Part shown: piece by piece, positions 1 through 7,752 of the stretch
Layout of the letters: each line of letters begins with the position of its first letter
How positions within the stretch are numbered: position 1 is the first letter of the stretch
NCBI GenBank assembly: GCA_019414725.1
Contig: DXLM01000005.1
Span: 6,596 to 70,595, forward strand
DNA: 64,000 nucleotides
DNA from: Bacteroides sp.
Lineage (GTDB): Bacteria > Bacteroidota > Bacteroidia > Bacteroidales > Bacteroidaceae
Reading direction: 5' to 3'
The notes under the pieces: generated by a model
Told to the model about the DNA's origin: nothing
What the model saw: the letters and a program-made list of their open reading frames with translations, nothing else
The model's database searches: none
Made by a program: the position numbers and the translations under genes

Positions 1-1293
1 GTCTATCCCCAGCAACAGTGCTGCTTTGGTTTTATTATTTCCCGTTTGTTGCAAAGCATTCATTATCCGTTTCTTTTCTGCTTCTTCATCGTGTAAAGCA
101 AATGATGATGTAGCAGGACTTACGGGCTGTGCGAGAATCTCTTCTCCTAAATCGTGTACAGTAATAAATTCTCCTCGTGCCAGCAACGTAGCACGTTTGA
201 CAATATTTTTTAGTTGACGCAAGTTGCCTGGCCACGAATAGCGTTGAAGTGCTTCACTTGCAGCAGCGTCAAAACCGATCAACGTACGTTCCAGTTCTCG
301 GTTTGCCTGGTCCAGAAAGAAATTAGCAAAGAGCAGAATATCTTCGGGACGCTCTTTCAGGTCGGGCATTCGTAGGGTAAATTCATTAATACGATGATAT
401 AAATCTTCGCGGAATGTACCTTTAGCTATAGCTTCCTTCAGGTTTTCGTTGGTGGCACTTACAAGTCGTACATCCACCTCTATTTCCTTGGTCGAACCTA
501 TTCTGCGAATACGGCGTTCCTGTAAAGCACGCAGCAGCTGAACCTGTACCTCGTAACTCAGGTTTCCTATTTCATCGAGAAATAAAGTACCTCCGTTGGC
601 TTCTTCAAATGCACCTACTTTATCATTTAGCGCTCCGGTAAATGAACCTTTTATATGTCCGAAAAACTCAGATGCAGCCAAGTCCTTGGGTATCGATCCA
701 CAGTCTATTGCTATGAAAGGCTTTCCATTTCGTTTACTTAGTTCATGGATTCGGTGTGCTACATATTCTTTTCCCGTACCACTTGCTCCATTTATGAGAA
801 CAGACATTTGAGTAGGGGCAACCAGACGGACATAACTGAATAATTGGTGAGCTGCTTCACTTTCACCTTCCAGAAAACTTTGCGGAGTATTTTTTTCAAT
901 ATGCGCTTCATTAGGCGTAGCAGGAACTTCAGATTTTTGGATAGCTTCTTTTATCTTTTTCAGCAATTCGTCAGGCTGAACTGGTTTCGCTATATAGTCG
1001 CTTGCTCCTTGTTTTATGGCCTGTACGGCAGTCTGTATTTCGGCATAACTCGTCATAATAATAAAAGGAGTAGTGCACGACTGGCTGCGAAGCCATACCA
1101 GCAAATGTATTCCGTCTTGGTCAGGAAGCCGTAAGTCAGACAATATGAGGTCGTAAGAACGTGCTGAGAGTTGTTTCTTGGCACGTGAACTACTACCTGC
1201 CGTATCAACTTCGAAACCTTTTTTCCCCAACCACGTTTTCAGCATGGTAGCAAAAGTTAAATCATCTTCGATTATGAGAATAGACGGAGTCAT
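1..1293 (-). CDS. Sigma-54-dependent response regulator (NtrC/ZraR family), C-terminus cut by window edge
   Basis: The reading frame is open from ATG at 1293 to base 1, giving 431 residues without a stop. The N-terminus is a receiver domain with acidic pair E9/D10-D11 and phospho-acceptor D53 in LSDLRLPDQDG. The central AAA+ domain has a Walker A-like GASGTGKE, the sigma-54 contact loop as GSFTGA (usual form GAFTGA), a Walker B-type LFLDEIG and the arginine-rich ERRIRRIG region. The visible end, NNKTKAALLLGID, is the start of the Fis-type helix-turn-helix. The family activates sigma-54 promoters after phosphorylation. It follows the hybrid kinase on the same strand after a 307-base gap, so that kinase is the likely partner. 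That pairing is inferred from position. Confidence 0.95.
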   Translation of the reverse strand, partial: MTPSILIIEDDLTFATMLKTWLGKKGFEVDTAGSSSRAKKQLSARSYDLILSDLRLPDQDGIHLLVWLRSQSCTTPFIIMTSYAEIQTAVQAIKQGASDYIAKPVQPDELLKKIKEAIQKSEVPATPNEAHIEKNTPQSFLEGESEAAHQLFSYVRLVAPTQMSVLINGASGTGKEYVAHRIHELSKRNGKPFIAIDCGSIPKDLAASEFFGHIKGSFTGALNDKVGAFEEANGGTLFLDEIGNLSYEVQVQLLRALQERRIRRIGSTKEIEVDVRLVSATNENLKEAIAKGTFREDLYHRINEFTLRMPDLKERPEDILLFANFFLDQANRELERTLIGFDAAASEALQRYSWPGNLRQLKNIVKRATLLARGEFITVHDLGEEILAQPVSPATSSFALHDEEAEKKRIMNALQQTGNNKTKAALLLGID

Positions 1294-1350
1294 ATATTTC
1301 TTTTTATCCGGTATGTTACAAATAAAAAAAGCCTTGTTGTCCTAATGGAT

Positions 1351-1494
1351 TTAGTTTGTGGTAATACGTGGAGAAACAGTGGCCTCTTTTACAGAAACAC
1401 TTTGTTTTTTCGCAAATATTCTGCTCCTTTTTCGGAGTTTTACTTCATTCTTTAATTCATTTTTCTGGTATTCCAAGGCTGTAATCTGATACAA
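1351..1494 (-). other. Possible small ORF or gene remnant between kinase and regulator
   Basis: The 307-base gap between the kinase stop and the regulator start contains a lysine-rich frame ending at TAA 1353-1351. It reads LEYQKNELKNEVKLRKRSR and then a Ser/Val/Thr-rich tail. No ATG opens it; TTG codons exist at 1494 and 1476. The kinase frame itself also stays open for 26 codons after its stop, to TGA 1522-1520, and encodes a segment ending LLENLNMV. A single-base frame change there would join the two stretches. A TATCTTTG box (1499-1492, minus) overlaps the first TTG. It may be a small protein, a decayed gene or chance in AT-rich DNA. Confidence 0.25.
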
Positions 1495-1499
1495 AGATA
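1492..1499 (-). promoter_or_regulatory. Candidate -7 box TATCTTTG upstream of the sigma-54 regulator
   Basis: The minus strand reads TATCTTTG here, matching the Bacteroidetes TAnnTTTG core. It could give the regulator its own transcript with a leader of about 190 bases. No clear -33 element was identified. Confidence 0.35.
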
Positions 1500-1600
1500 A
1501 TATTTTTTCAGTATAGTACTCAGACCATATTTAAATTTTCCAGTAAACAGAGTACCTCAGATTGTTTTTTAAGTTTTCTTTTGGAAGTTTTTTTACTATT

Positions 1601-4105
1601 TTAGTTGTCCTTCCCGTCGTTTAAAACCTTCTTGGCTTCCTTAATTACGTCAGCTATGCAACTTAATGCTTCGTCTGCATGTTGTCTGGCTTCATCACTT
1701 AGATCTGTGTTTCCCCGATGAAACTCCAGCCATTGTAAGGCCGGTATAGCTTTTCTAGCTTCAATCATGGTGAAAGTAGGAAGCATTTTGTGGGCTACGT
1801 TACACAAATCTGCCATGTCCTTATTGCTTAGAGCCTGTTTCATACGTTCATAATTCTTCGTACTTTCTCCGATGAAAGTTTCCAGAATCTCATGTGCAGC
1901 GGCAGGGTCATCACCCGAAAAAGCTGTGAGGGGTGAAAAATTATATGTACATTCTGTATCAGACGGTTTACTGTCTGTTTGTACTGTATTTCCTTTCCAG
2001 TCTTCTTGTATGTGAGTTTTGAAAATTTTCAACAGCTCAGTCTGATTGAAAGGTTTATGCAGACATCCGGCAAAGCCCTGTGTGCAAAAATCAGTTTCAT
2101 CCATATCGCTTCGGGCGGTGATGGCTATGACGGGAATGTTTTTAGCCTGTGGAACATCGAGGCTTCTCAGTTTCTGGAGTAGCTCAAAGCCGTTCATTGC
2201 AGGCATTTGTATATCAGTAAAAACAATATCAAATGTTTCTGAAGCTATCAGCTTGAAGAGTTCCTCCGGCTGTGTACAGCATTTTATGACAGGAGGAATG
2301 TTATGTTGGGCATGATTGAACAGGTCATAAATCATGACTTCTGTCAGATTGAGCTGGATACGGTCGTCATCTATTAACAGAATACGCCATTGCTTTTTGT
2401 CGTCCGACAGTGTTTCGACTTGAGTTATTGGTGCTTTCGTTACTTTGGGTAAGAATAGTACAACCTGAAACATACTTCCTTTTCCGGGAGCACTTTCTAT
2501 GGTTATTTCGCCGTTAAGTAGTTCAACCAGTTTCTTTGTAATAGACAGACCAAGTCCGAATCCTTCTTGTCCCTGCGCACTTTGTAAACGAGTAAAAGCT
2601 TGGAATACACGTTGCTGCTCTTGAATACTCATACCGCAACCGGTATCTTCTACGCGGAAAGTAAACCGGTTTTGCTCATAATCTACTTGAATTGTGATAC
2701 TTCCTTGTGAAGTAAATTTCAGTGCATTCGATATCAGGTTTTCTGCAATCTGGCGTATGCGGAAAGGATCACCTTCAAGATTAAGCGTACGTGGTATGTT
2801 CTCTTCGAAGTTGAGGGTTAGTTGTTTCTTTTCTGCTCCGGGCAAGAAGCTGGTATAGATACTTTCGAACAGTTCATGTGGATTGAACGTTACGGGGTGA
2901 ATATCCATTTTTCCTGCTTCCAGTCGGTGGTAGTCAAGAAGTGAAGTAATCAGGTCCAGCAGATGATTTGCCGAACTTTTCATATTATGTAAGTAAAACT
3001 GCTGACGACGGTCCTGTACCAGTCTGATTAACAAATCTATATATCCGATAATGGATCCGGCAGGAGCTTTGATGTCGTGCGTGATGGTAAGCATCAGTTT
3101 CTCTCGTGCCACAAGTAGATTTTCAGCATATAGTTTAGCTTTTTCCAGTTCTTTACGGTAATGGTTACTTCGTGTTATATCTCGCCAGATAATGGTAAAG
3201 AAAATAAGCACAAGCAATACAGCCAGAATAGCAATCGTTGCCATTGTCCATGCAGCCTGCTGGCGGATGTCTTGTTCGTGCGCTATGCGGACTTCCATTG
3301 CCTTTTGTTCATCATCCTCTATATTATCCAGCAGCTGATTTACACGCTGGCTCACCCTTCCTCCTGCAATACGCAGCTGGTTGATGCGTGCGTCAAGCGT
3401 CCGCATACTTTCTTGTCTTGTCTGGAAAACCTTGTGCTGTATAGAAGTCAGCATAGTAGCAATGGTATCAACCGGATTGTAAGCTTCGTCTATTGTATCT
3501 GTATATTCTTCCTGGATGATATTGTCCACTTGGGTTGAGTCGGGCTTACCGGGAGAAAATACATCGGCAAGTCTGCGGAAAAACTTTTTGGGCTTATGAT
3601 GAATAGTATATGAGTTACGGTGGGTAACCGCGCGTCGGCGTACGTGTGTACTGCTCAATATGGAGTCTTGCTGCATAATCAGACTATCCAGCTGCTGCCG
3701 GTACAATTCGTCTGTGGGGCTTTGCTTCATGGCTTCGAGCACCAGTACCATGTTTTGCTCTTTATTCCGCAGCAATGAACGTACTGTATCCAGACGCATC
3801 TGTTGCAATGTATCAGTCAGAAGTTGCTGAAGAGAGTCTATAAGGGCGCTGGCTTCTTTCATCGCCCTTTTGTATTTAGGATATTCATTAAGTCGTCCGA
3901 TACGTAATGTCTGTCCGATAATTTCTGCTTCGTATAGTTGGGTTACAATCTGGTGCGTTGTTTTCCTCCGGTTACTGATCGTTTCTTCCAGTCCCGTAGG
4001 CGTAGTGAGCAATGTCATTTGCTGGTGAATGTATCCGATAGCTCCGAAAAGCAAGCAAATGAGTAAAATATATCCGAAGGCAATTTTCGTTGAAGTAGAA
4101 AACAT
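1601..4105 (-). CDS. Hybrid sensor histidine kinase with receiver and HPt domains
   Basis: This 834-residue inner-membrane phosphorelay kinase has a transmembrane helix at about 9-27 and an extracytoplasmic helical sensor region of about 30-285 that matches no sensor fold I know. A second membrane helix lies at about 286-308. HisKA follows with H343 in THDIKAPAG, then HATPase_c (N-box near 455-463, G-boxes VEDTGCGMS and GFGLGLSI). A receiver domain has acidic pocket LLIDDD and phospho-acceptor D631 in FTDIQMPAMNG. The C-terminal HPt has H772 in AHKMLPTF. All four relay modules needed to reach a separate regulator are therefore present, and the next gene is a sigma-54 regulator. The gene starts 2 bases after the MATE gene ends, so it is cotranscribed with it. 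The stimulus is unknown. Confidence 0.93.
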   Translation of the reverse strand: MFSTSTKIAFGYILLICLLFGAIGYIHQQMTLLTTPTGLEETISNRRKTTHQIVTQLYEAEIIGQTLRIGRLNEYPKYKRAMKEASALIDSLQQLLTDTLQQMRLDTVRSLLRNKEQNMVLVLEAMKQSPTDELYRQQLDSLIMQQDSILSSTHVRRRAVTHRNSYTIHHKPKKFFRRLADVFSPGKPDSTQVDNIIQEEYTDTIDEAYNPVDTIATMLTSIQHKVFQTRQESMRTLDARINQLRIAGGRVSQRVNQLLDNIEDDEQKAMEVRIAHEQDIRQQAAWTMATIAILAVLLVLIFFTIIWRDITRSNHYRKELEKAKLYAENLLVAREKLMLTITHDIKAPAGSIIGYIDLLIRLVQDRRQQFYLHNMKSSANHLLDLITSLLDYHRLEAGKMDIHPVTFNPHELFESIYTSFLPGAEKKQLTLNFEENIPRTLNLEGDPFRIRQIAENLISNALKFTSQGSITIQVDYEQNRFTFRVEDTGCGMSIQEQQRVFQAFTRLQSAQGQEGFGLGLSITKKLVELLNGEITIESAPGKGSMFQVVLFLPKVTKAPITQVETLSDDKKQWRILLIDDDRIQLNLTEVMIYDLFNHAQHNIPPVIKCCTQPEELFKLIASETFDIVFTDIQMPAMNGFELLQKLRSLDVPQAKNIPVIAITARSDMDETDFCTQGFAGCLHKPFNQTELLKIFKTHIQEDWKGNTVQTDSKPSDTECTYNFSPLTAFSGDDPAAAHEILETFIGESTKNYERMKQALSNKDMADLCNVAHKMLPTFTMIEARKAIPALQWLEFHRGNTDLSDEARQHADEALSCIADVIKEAKKVLNDGKDN

Positions 4106-4107
4106 AG

Positions 4108-5433
4108 TCAGACTCCTTTTCCCGTTTTATATCTGAATCTGAGATAATACATAATTCCGGCGCTGGTCAAGCCGAACGGGAAAGCCATCCATATACCGGT
4201 GATTCCCCAGTCGAAAACAAAGCCGAACAAGTATCCCAAAGGAAGTGATATAATGAAATAAGCAATAAATGAGAACAACATCATCAGGCGTACATCGGCA
4301 ATGCCTCTCAAGGAATTGGCAAAATTGATTTGCAGTCCGTCGCCAAACTGGTAAAGAAGGAACGGAATAATAACCTGAGCTACCATGACAGCAACAGTTG
4401 CGTCATCCGTAAACCATCCGCCCAAGTGGTTACGCAGCAGGTAAATAGGTATGGATGTACAGACTATCATAATCAGAATGATGTGAAAACCAATGTTTGC
4501 TGTACGTCTTACATTGACTATATCCCTCTGTCCTAGAAAGTTACTGATACGTACAGATACAGCAGCTCCCATGCCATAATACATCATGAAGCATATTTGT
4601 GAAACAGCAATCATAATCTGATAGCTGGCAAGCTCTGCACTTCCCAGCCAACCAACCATGATCGCACTCAGGCTGAAGGAAGCTGTTTCCATTCCCATTT
4701 GTGCTGCAATGGGCCATCCTAGTCTGTTCAGCAAACTGAAATCTGCTGTGTTGATTTTTCCCAGTCGGAAACCTTCTCTGAAACTCTGGTAACGACGGGT
4801 ACCGAAAAACAGAACCAGATAAGCTATGACCATAAGAATACGTGATACCATTGTAGATATACCTGCACCTAGAAGGCCTAGTTCGGGCATACCAAGCTTA
4901 CCGTAAATAAGGATATAGTTGCCGATAATATTCAGAATGTTACCACTTAATAATATCCACATGGATACTTTGGTATCGGTAATTCCATCGGAGAACTGTT
5001 TGAATCCGTTGAACCATAATACGAATGGCAGAGAAACCAGCAATACCATAAAGTAAGGACGCATATGCGGTATCAGCTCATCAGGCTGCCCCATACGGTC
5101 AAGGTTCAGATAAAGTATAGTCATTACCAGGCATACGATCGCTGCCAGTACAGTATTGGCTGCAAGGCTGTTTTTAAGCGTTCTTCCTACCTCGCTTACT
5201 TTGTGCTGTCCGAACAGACTGCCCACAACGGGCGTCAGTCCATAGGCAAATCCTGTACTGAAGATAATGGCAAGATTGAACATGTTATTGACGAAGCTGG
5301 CAGCAGCCAGTTCTGTCGTACTGTGATGTCCGATCATCAGCGTATCAGCAAATCCCAATACGATAACTCCTATCTGTCCGATGACAATAGGAAGGCCTAA
5401 CGATAATAATGCGCGGTAATGTGACTGACTCAT
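4108..5433 (-). CDS. MATE family multidrug/cation antiporter
   Basis: A 441-residue, very hydrophobic protein with about 12 membrane spans, the usual MATE (NorM/DinF) length. The N-terminal segment LPIVIGQIGVIVLGFADTLM and the repeat-like half starting near LGWPIAAQMGMETASFSLS are typical of the family's two homologous bundles. Family members expel organic cations or other compounds using Na+ or H+ gradients; the substrate here is not predictable. The ATG overlaps the end of the M16 protease gene by 4 bases, and the histidine kinase follows after 2 bases, so it sits inside one operon. Confidence 0.92.
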   Translation of the reverse strand: MSQSHYRALLSLGLPIVIGQIGVIVLGFADTLMIGHHSTTELAAASFVNNMFNLAIIFSTGFAYGLTPVVGSLFGQHKVSEVGRTLKNSLAANTVLAAIVCLVMTILYLNLDRMGQPDELIPHMRPYFMVLLVSLPFVLWFNGFKQFSDGITDTKVSMWILLSGNILNIIGNYILIYGKLGMPELGLLGAGISTMVSRILMVIAYLVLFFGTRRYQSFREGFRLGKINTADFSLLNRLGWPIAAQMGMETASFSLSAIMVGWLGSAELASYQIMIAVSQICFMMYYGMGAAVSVRISNFLGQRDIVNVRRTANIGFHIILIMIVCTSIPIYLLRNHLGGWFTDDATVAVMVAQVIIPFLLYQFGDGLQINFANSLRGIADVRLMMLFSFIAYFIISLPLGYLFGFVFDWGITGIWMAFPFGLTSAGIMYYLRFRYKTGKGV

Positions 5434-6668
5434 TTGATAGCTTTATAATATAGAATGTTACAATTCTCGGGTACAAAAGTACGGCATGCCGTATCTTGTA
5501 TCTGTTCGACCGTTACCGAACGGTATTTTCCTACTTCCAGATTTATATCTTCCGCGTGTCCAAGCAATTCAAAGAATGCAAGGTTGGTTGCTACATTCAG
5601 GTAATTGATGTTGTTGAAAATCTGTTCACTTTCGTAGCGGTTCTTTACCTTTTCCAGTTCTTCTTCGGCTACCGGAATCGTTTTCAGTTTGTCGAGCTCC
5701 TGCCATACAGCCTCTTCTGCCTGCTCCAGAGTGATGCCCGAAGCTGGTTTTCCTGTAATATGCAGCAAACCCTCGTCGAGGCTTCCAGAAATATAGGCGT
5801 CGATGGAGGTAAAGAGTTTTTTCTCTTGTACCAATGTCTGTATGAATCGCGATGAACGTCCGTTTGAAAGCAAGTCGGTTATGATGTCGAATACGTGATA
5901 TTCGGCATGGAACCGGTTACACATATGAAAGGCCATATATAAAGCATCTACCGGAACTTTTCGTTCTACGCTGCGTCGGCGTATCGCTGTCTGAGGCTTT
6001 TCTGCCGGCAGTTCACGTTTGGGTATATTGCGTGAAGGTATCGGACCGAACCATTTCTCAGCGAGGCGGACAGTTTCTTCAAATGAAATATGACCTGTAA
6101 CTGCCAGAATCGCATTGTTAGGAGCATAGAAACGATAGAAAAAGTTCTTAACTTCATCTAGTGTAGCATTGGCTATATGGCTGATTTCCTTACCGATGGT
6201 CGGCCAGCGGTATGGGTGATCCTGGTAAGCCATTTCACGTAGCAAATGTGATGCGTCGCCATAAGGCTGGTTCAGATTCCGTTGCTTGAACTCTTCAATT
6301 ACTACCTGTCGCTGTACTTCCAGGCTTTGCGGGCTGAAGTCGAGGCTCAGCATACGGTCGCTTTCCAGCCAGAATCCTGTTTCTACGTTCTGATAGGGAA
6401 GGGTAATGTAATAATTAGTAATGTCATTGTTGGTCCATGCATTGTTTTCCCCACCGGCATTTTGTACCGGTGCATCGTAATCGGGAATATTCACTGAACC
6501 GCCGAACATCAGATGCTCAAACAGGTGAGCAAAACCGGTATGCTCCGGATCTTCGTCGCGTGCTCCTACATCGTACAGCAAATTGAGGGCAACCATTTGG
6601 GTTGAGTTGTCCTCATTGTGTACGATACGCAGCCCGTTGGGCAATGTATGATGGTTTACTTGTATCAT
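5430..6668 (-). CDS. M16 family zinc metallopeptidase
   Basis: A 412-residue member of the pitrilysin/processing-peptidase family. The inverted zinc motif HxxEH is H48-L-F-E51-H52 and is intact. The protein carries one active N-terminal M16 half plus a C-terminal M16 half (from about residue 170), the normal size of single-chain bacterial members. No signal peptide is visible at the N-terminus (MIQVNHHTLPNGLRIV), so a cytoplasmic location is likely. It overlaps the cyclophilin gene by 4 bases upstream and the MATE gene by 4 bases downstream, consistent with translational coupling. Its role in this operon is unknown. Confidence 0.93.
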   Translation of the reverse strand: MIQVNHHTLPNGLRIVHNEDNSTQMVALNLLYDVGARDEDPEHTGFAHLFEHLMFGGSVNIPDYDAPVQNAGGENNAWTNNDITNYYITLPYQNVETGFWLESDRMLSLDFSPQSLEVQRQVVIEEFKQRNLNQPYGDASHLLREMAYQDHPYRWPTIGKEISHIANATLDEVKNFFYRFYAPNNAILAVTGHISFEETVRLAEKWFGPIPSRNIPKRELPAEKPQTAIRRRSVERKVPVDALYMAFHMCNRFHAEYHVFDIITDLLSNGRSSRFIQTLVQEKKLFTSIDAYISGSLDEGLLHITGKPASGITLEQAEEAVWQELDKLKTIPVAEEELEKVKNRYESEQIFNNINYLNVATNLAFFELLGHAEDINLEVGKYRSVTVEQIQDTACRTFVPENCNILYYKAIK

Positions 6669-7522
6669 TCTTTATCCGATTTCTCTATTACAGAAGCCTT
6701 CAGTATACGTACATCCTTTTCCGGACGGTCCGTACGGTTAGTTTTTACAGCTTCGATACGTGCTACAACATCCATTCCGTCTACTACCTCTCCAAATATG
6801 GTATAGCTGCCGTCAAGATGTGGAGCTCCGCCTACTGTAGTATATGCCTGAATCTGTTCACGGGTAAATTTCAGAGCAGGTTCTTTCTTAACCTCAGCAC
6901 GTGCTTGTGCTTCCAGTGTATCTTGCAGTGCCATCAGGCCTTCCATATCGTTTGCTTTACGCATCTTATAGATTTCTTTCATGTGCTTGCGTGCCAAAGC
7001 CTGAAATACGGTGTCTAGTCTGGCTTCGTTCAGCTGGTTCTCCATATTGATCATCTGTGCTTCAGAGAATTTTCTTCCGGTTACAATATAAAACTGGCAG
7101 CCTGATGATTCTCTGTTTGGATTGACTTCATCGCCCTGACGTGCAGCAGCAAGTACACCTCTTTTGTGGAAAAATTTCGGATTGATTTCTGCAGGAATAG
7201 TATAGCCTACATCACCGGTTCCTAAAGTTGTTGTGGTGTCGGTAGCAGTCTTGCTTTGCGGATCGCCTGCCTGAATCATAAAGTTTTTGATAACGCGGTG
7301 GAAAAGTGTACTGTCGTATACCCCTTCTTTTACCAGTTTTATGAAATTGTCACGGTGCTTAGGCGTTTCGTCATACAACTTTACAATAATATTTCCCATC
7401 GTGGTTTCCAGACATACAAGTGTTTCGTTTCCAGTCATCATAGATTTTTCTTTTTTTTGACTTCCGGTGCATGCAGCCATGCAACAGAGAATCAGGGTGA
7501 ATAAAATGATTGTTTTCTTCAT
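6665..7522 (-). CDS. Cyclophilin-type peptidyl-prolyl isomerase, lipoprotein
   Basis: A 285-residue protein with a lipoprotein signal: MKKTIILFTLILC followed by lipobox MAAC. The cyclophilin fold begins near LETTMGNIIVKLYDETP, with the active-site segment FHRVIKNFMIQAGDP (Arg and Phe of the catalytic pocket present). An insertion of roughly 60 residues, rich in charged helix (about 160-215), separates the first half from the C-terminal strand GSYTIFGEVVDGMDVV. It should speed proline isomerisation of envelope proteins. It is the first gene of the five-gene operon and has a TAACTTTG promoter box directly upstream. Confidence 0.93.
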   Translation of the reverse strand: MKKTIILFTLILCCMAACTGSQKKEKSMMTGNETLVCLETTMGNIIVKLYDETPKHRDNFIKLVKEGVYDSTLFHRVIKNFMIQAGDPQSKTATDTTTTLGTGDVGYTIPAEINPKFFHKRGVLAAARQGDEVNPNRESSGCQFYIVTGRKFSEAQMINMENQLNEARLDTVFQALARKHMKEIYKMRKANDMEGLMALQDTLEAQARAEVKKEPALKFTREQIQAYTTVGGAPHLDGSYTIFGEVVDGMDVVARIEAVKTNRTDRPEKDVRILKASVIEKSDKE

Positions 7523-7541
7523 ACAGTGTGTGTTTTGTCTG

Positions 7542-7549
7542 CAAAGTTA
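7542..7549 (-). promoter_or_regulatory. -7 box TAACTTTG of the cyclophilin-led operon
   Basis: The minus strand reads TAACTTTG 20 bases before the ATG at 7522. It fits the Bacteroidetes TAnnTTTG core and would give a very short leader. Confidence 0.6.
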
Positions 7550-7637
7550 CAAAAAAGCCGTATCATTTCAGGATATTGTTTTTGTTTTTGTAGCTACCCG
7601 ATATGGCTGTCTTTTCAATTTATCGGGAAGAATAAAA

Positions 7638-7680
7638 AAAACATCAGCATATTTTGGGGAAAACATGCTGATGTTTTTTT
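7638..7680 (-). terminator. Rho-independent terminator of the phosphate transporter gene
   Basis: A perfect stem ACATCAGCAT / ATGCTGATGT is flanked by an A-run on one side and a T-run on the other. It therefore works in either direction on paper. It lies 73 bases beyond the stop of the minus-strand PiT gene, the only gene reading into it. Confidence 0.8.
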
Positions 7681-7752
7681 ATTTTTTGTACAAAATACAG
7701 AAGCTTTTGTACGATTTATTTTGAGACTTCTAGCATTCTTATAATCAGGATC

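Noticed and set aside
1979..2315. Plus-strand reading frames opposite the hybrid kinase
   Set aside because: They are antisense to the receiver and HPt region of a clear kinase gene and show no family features.
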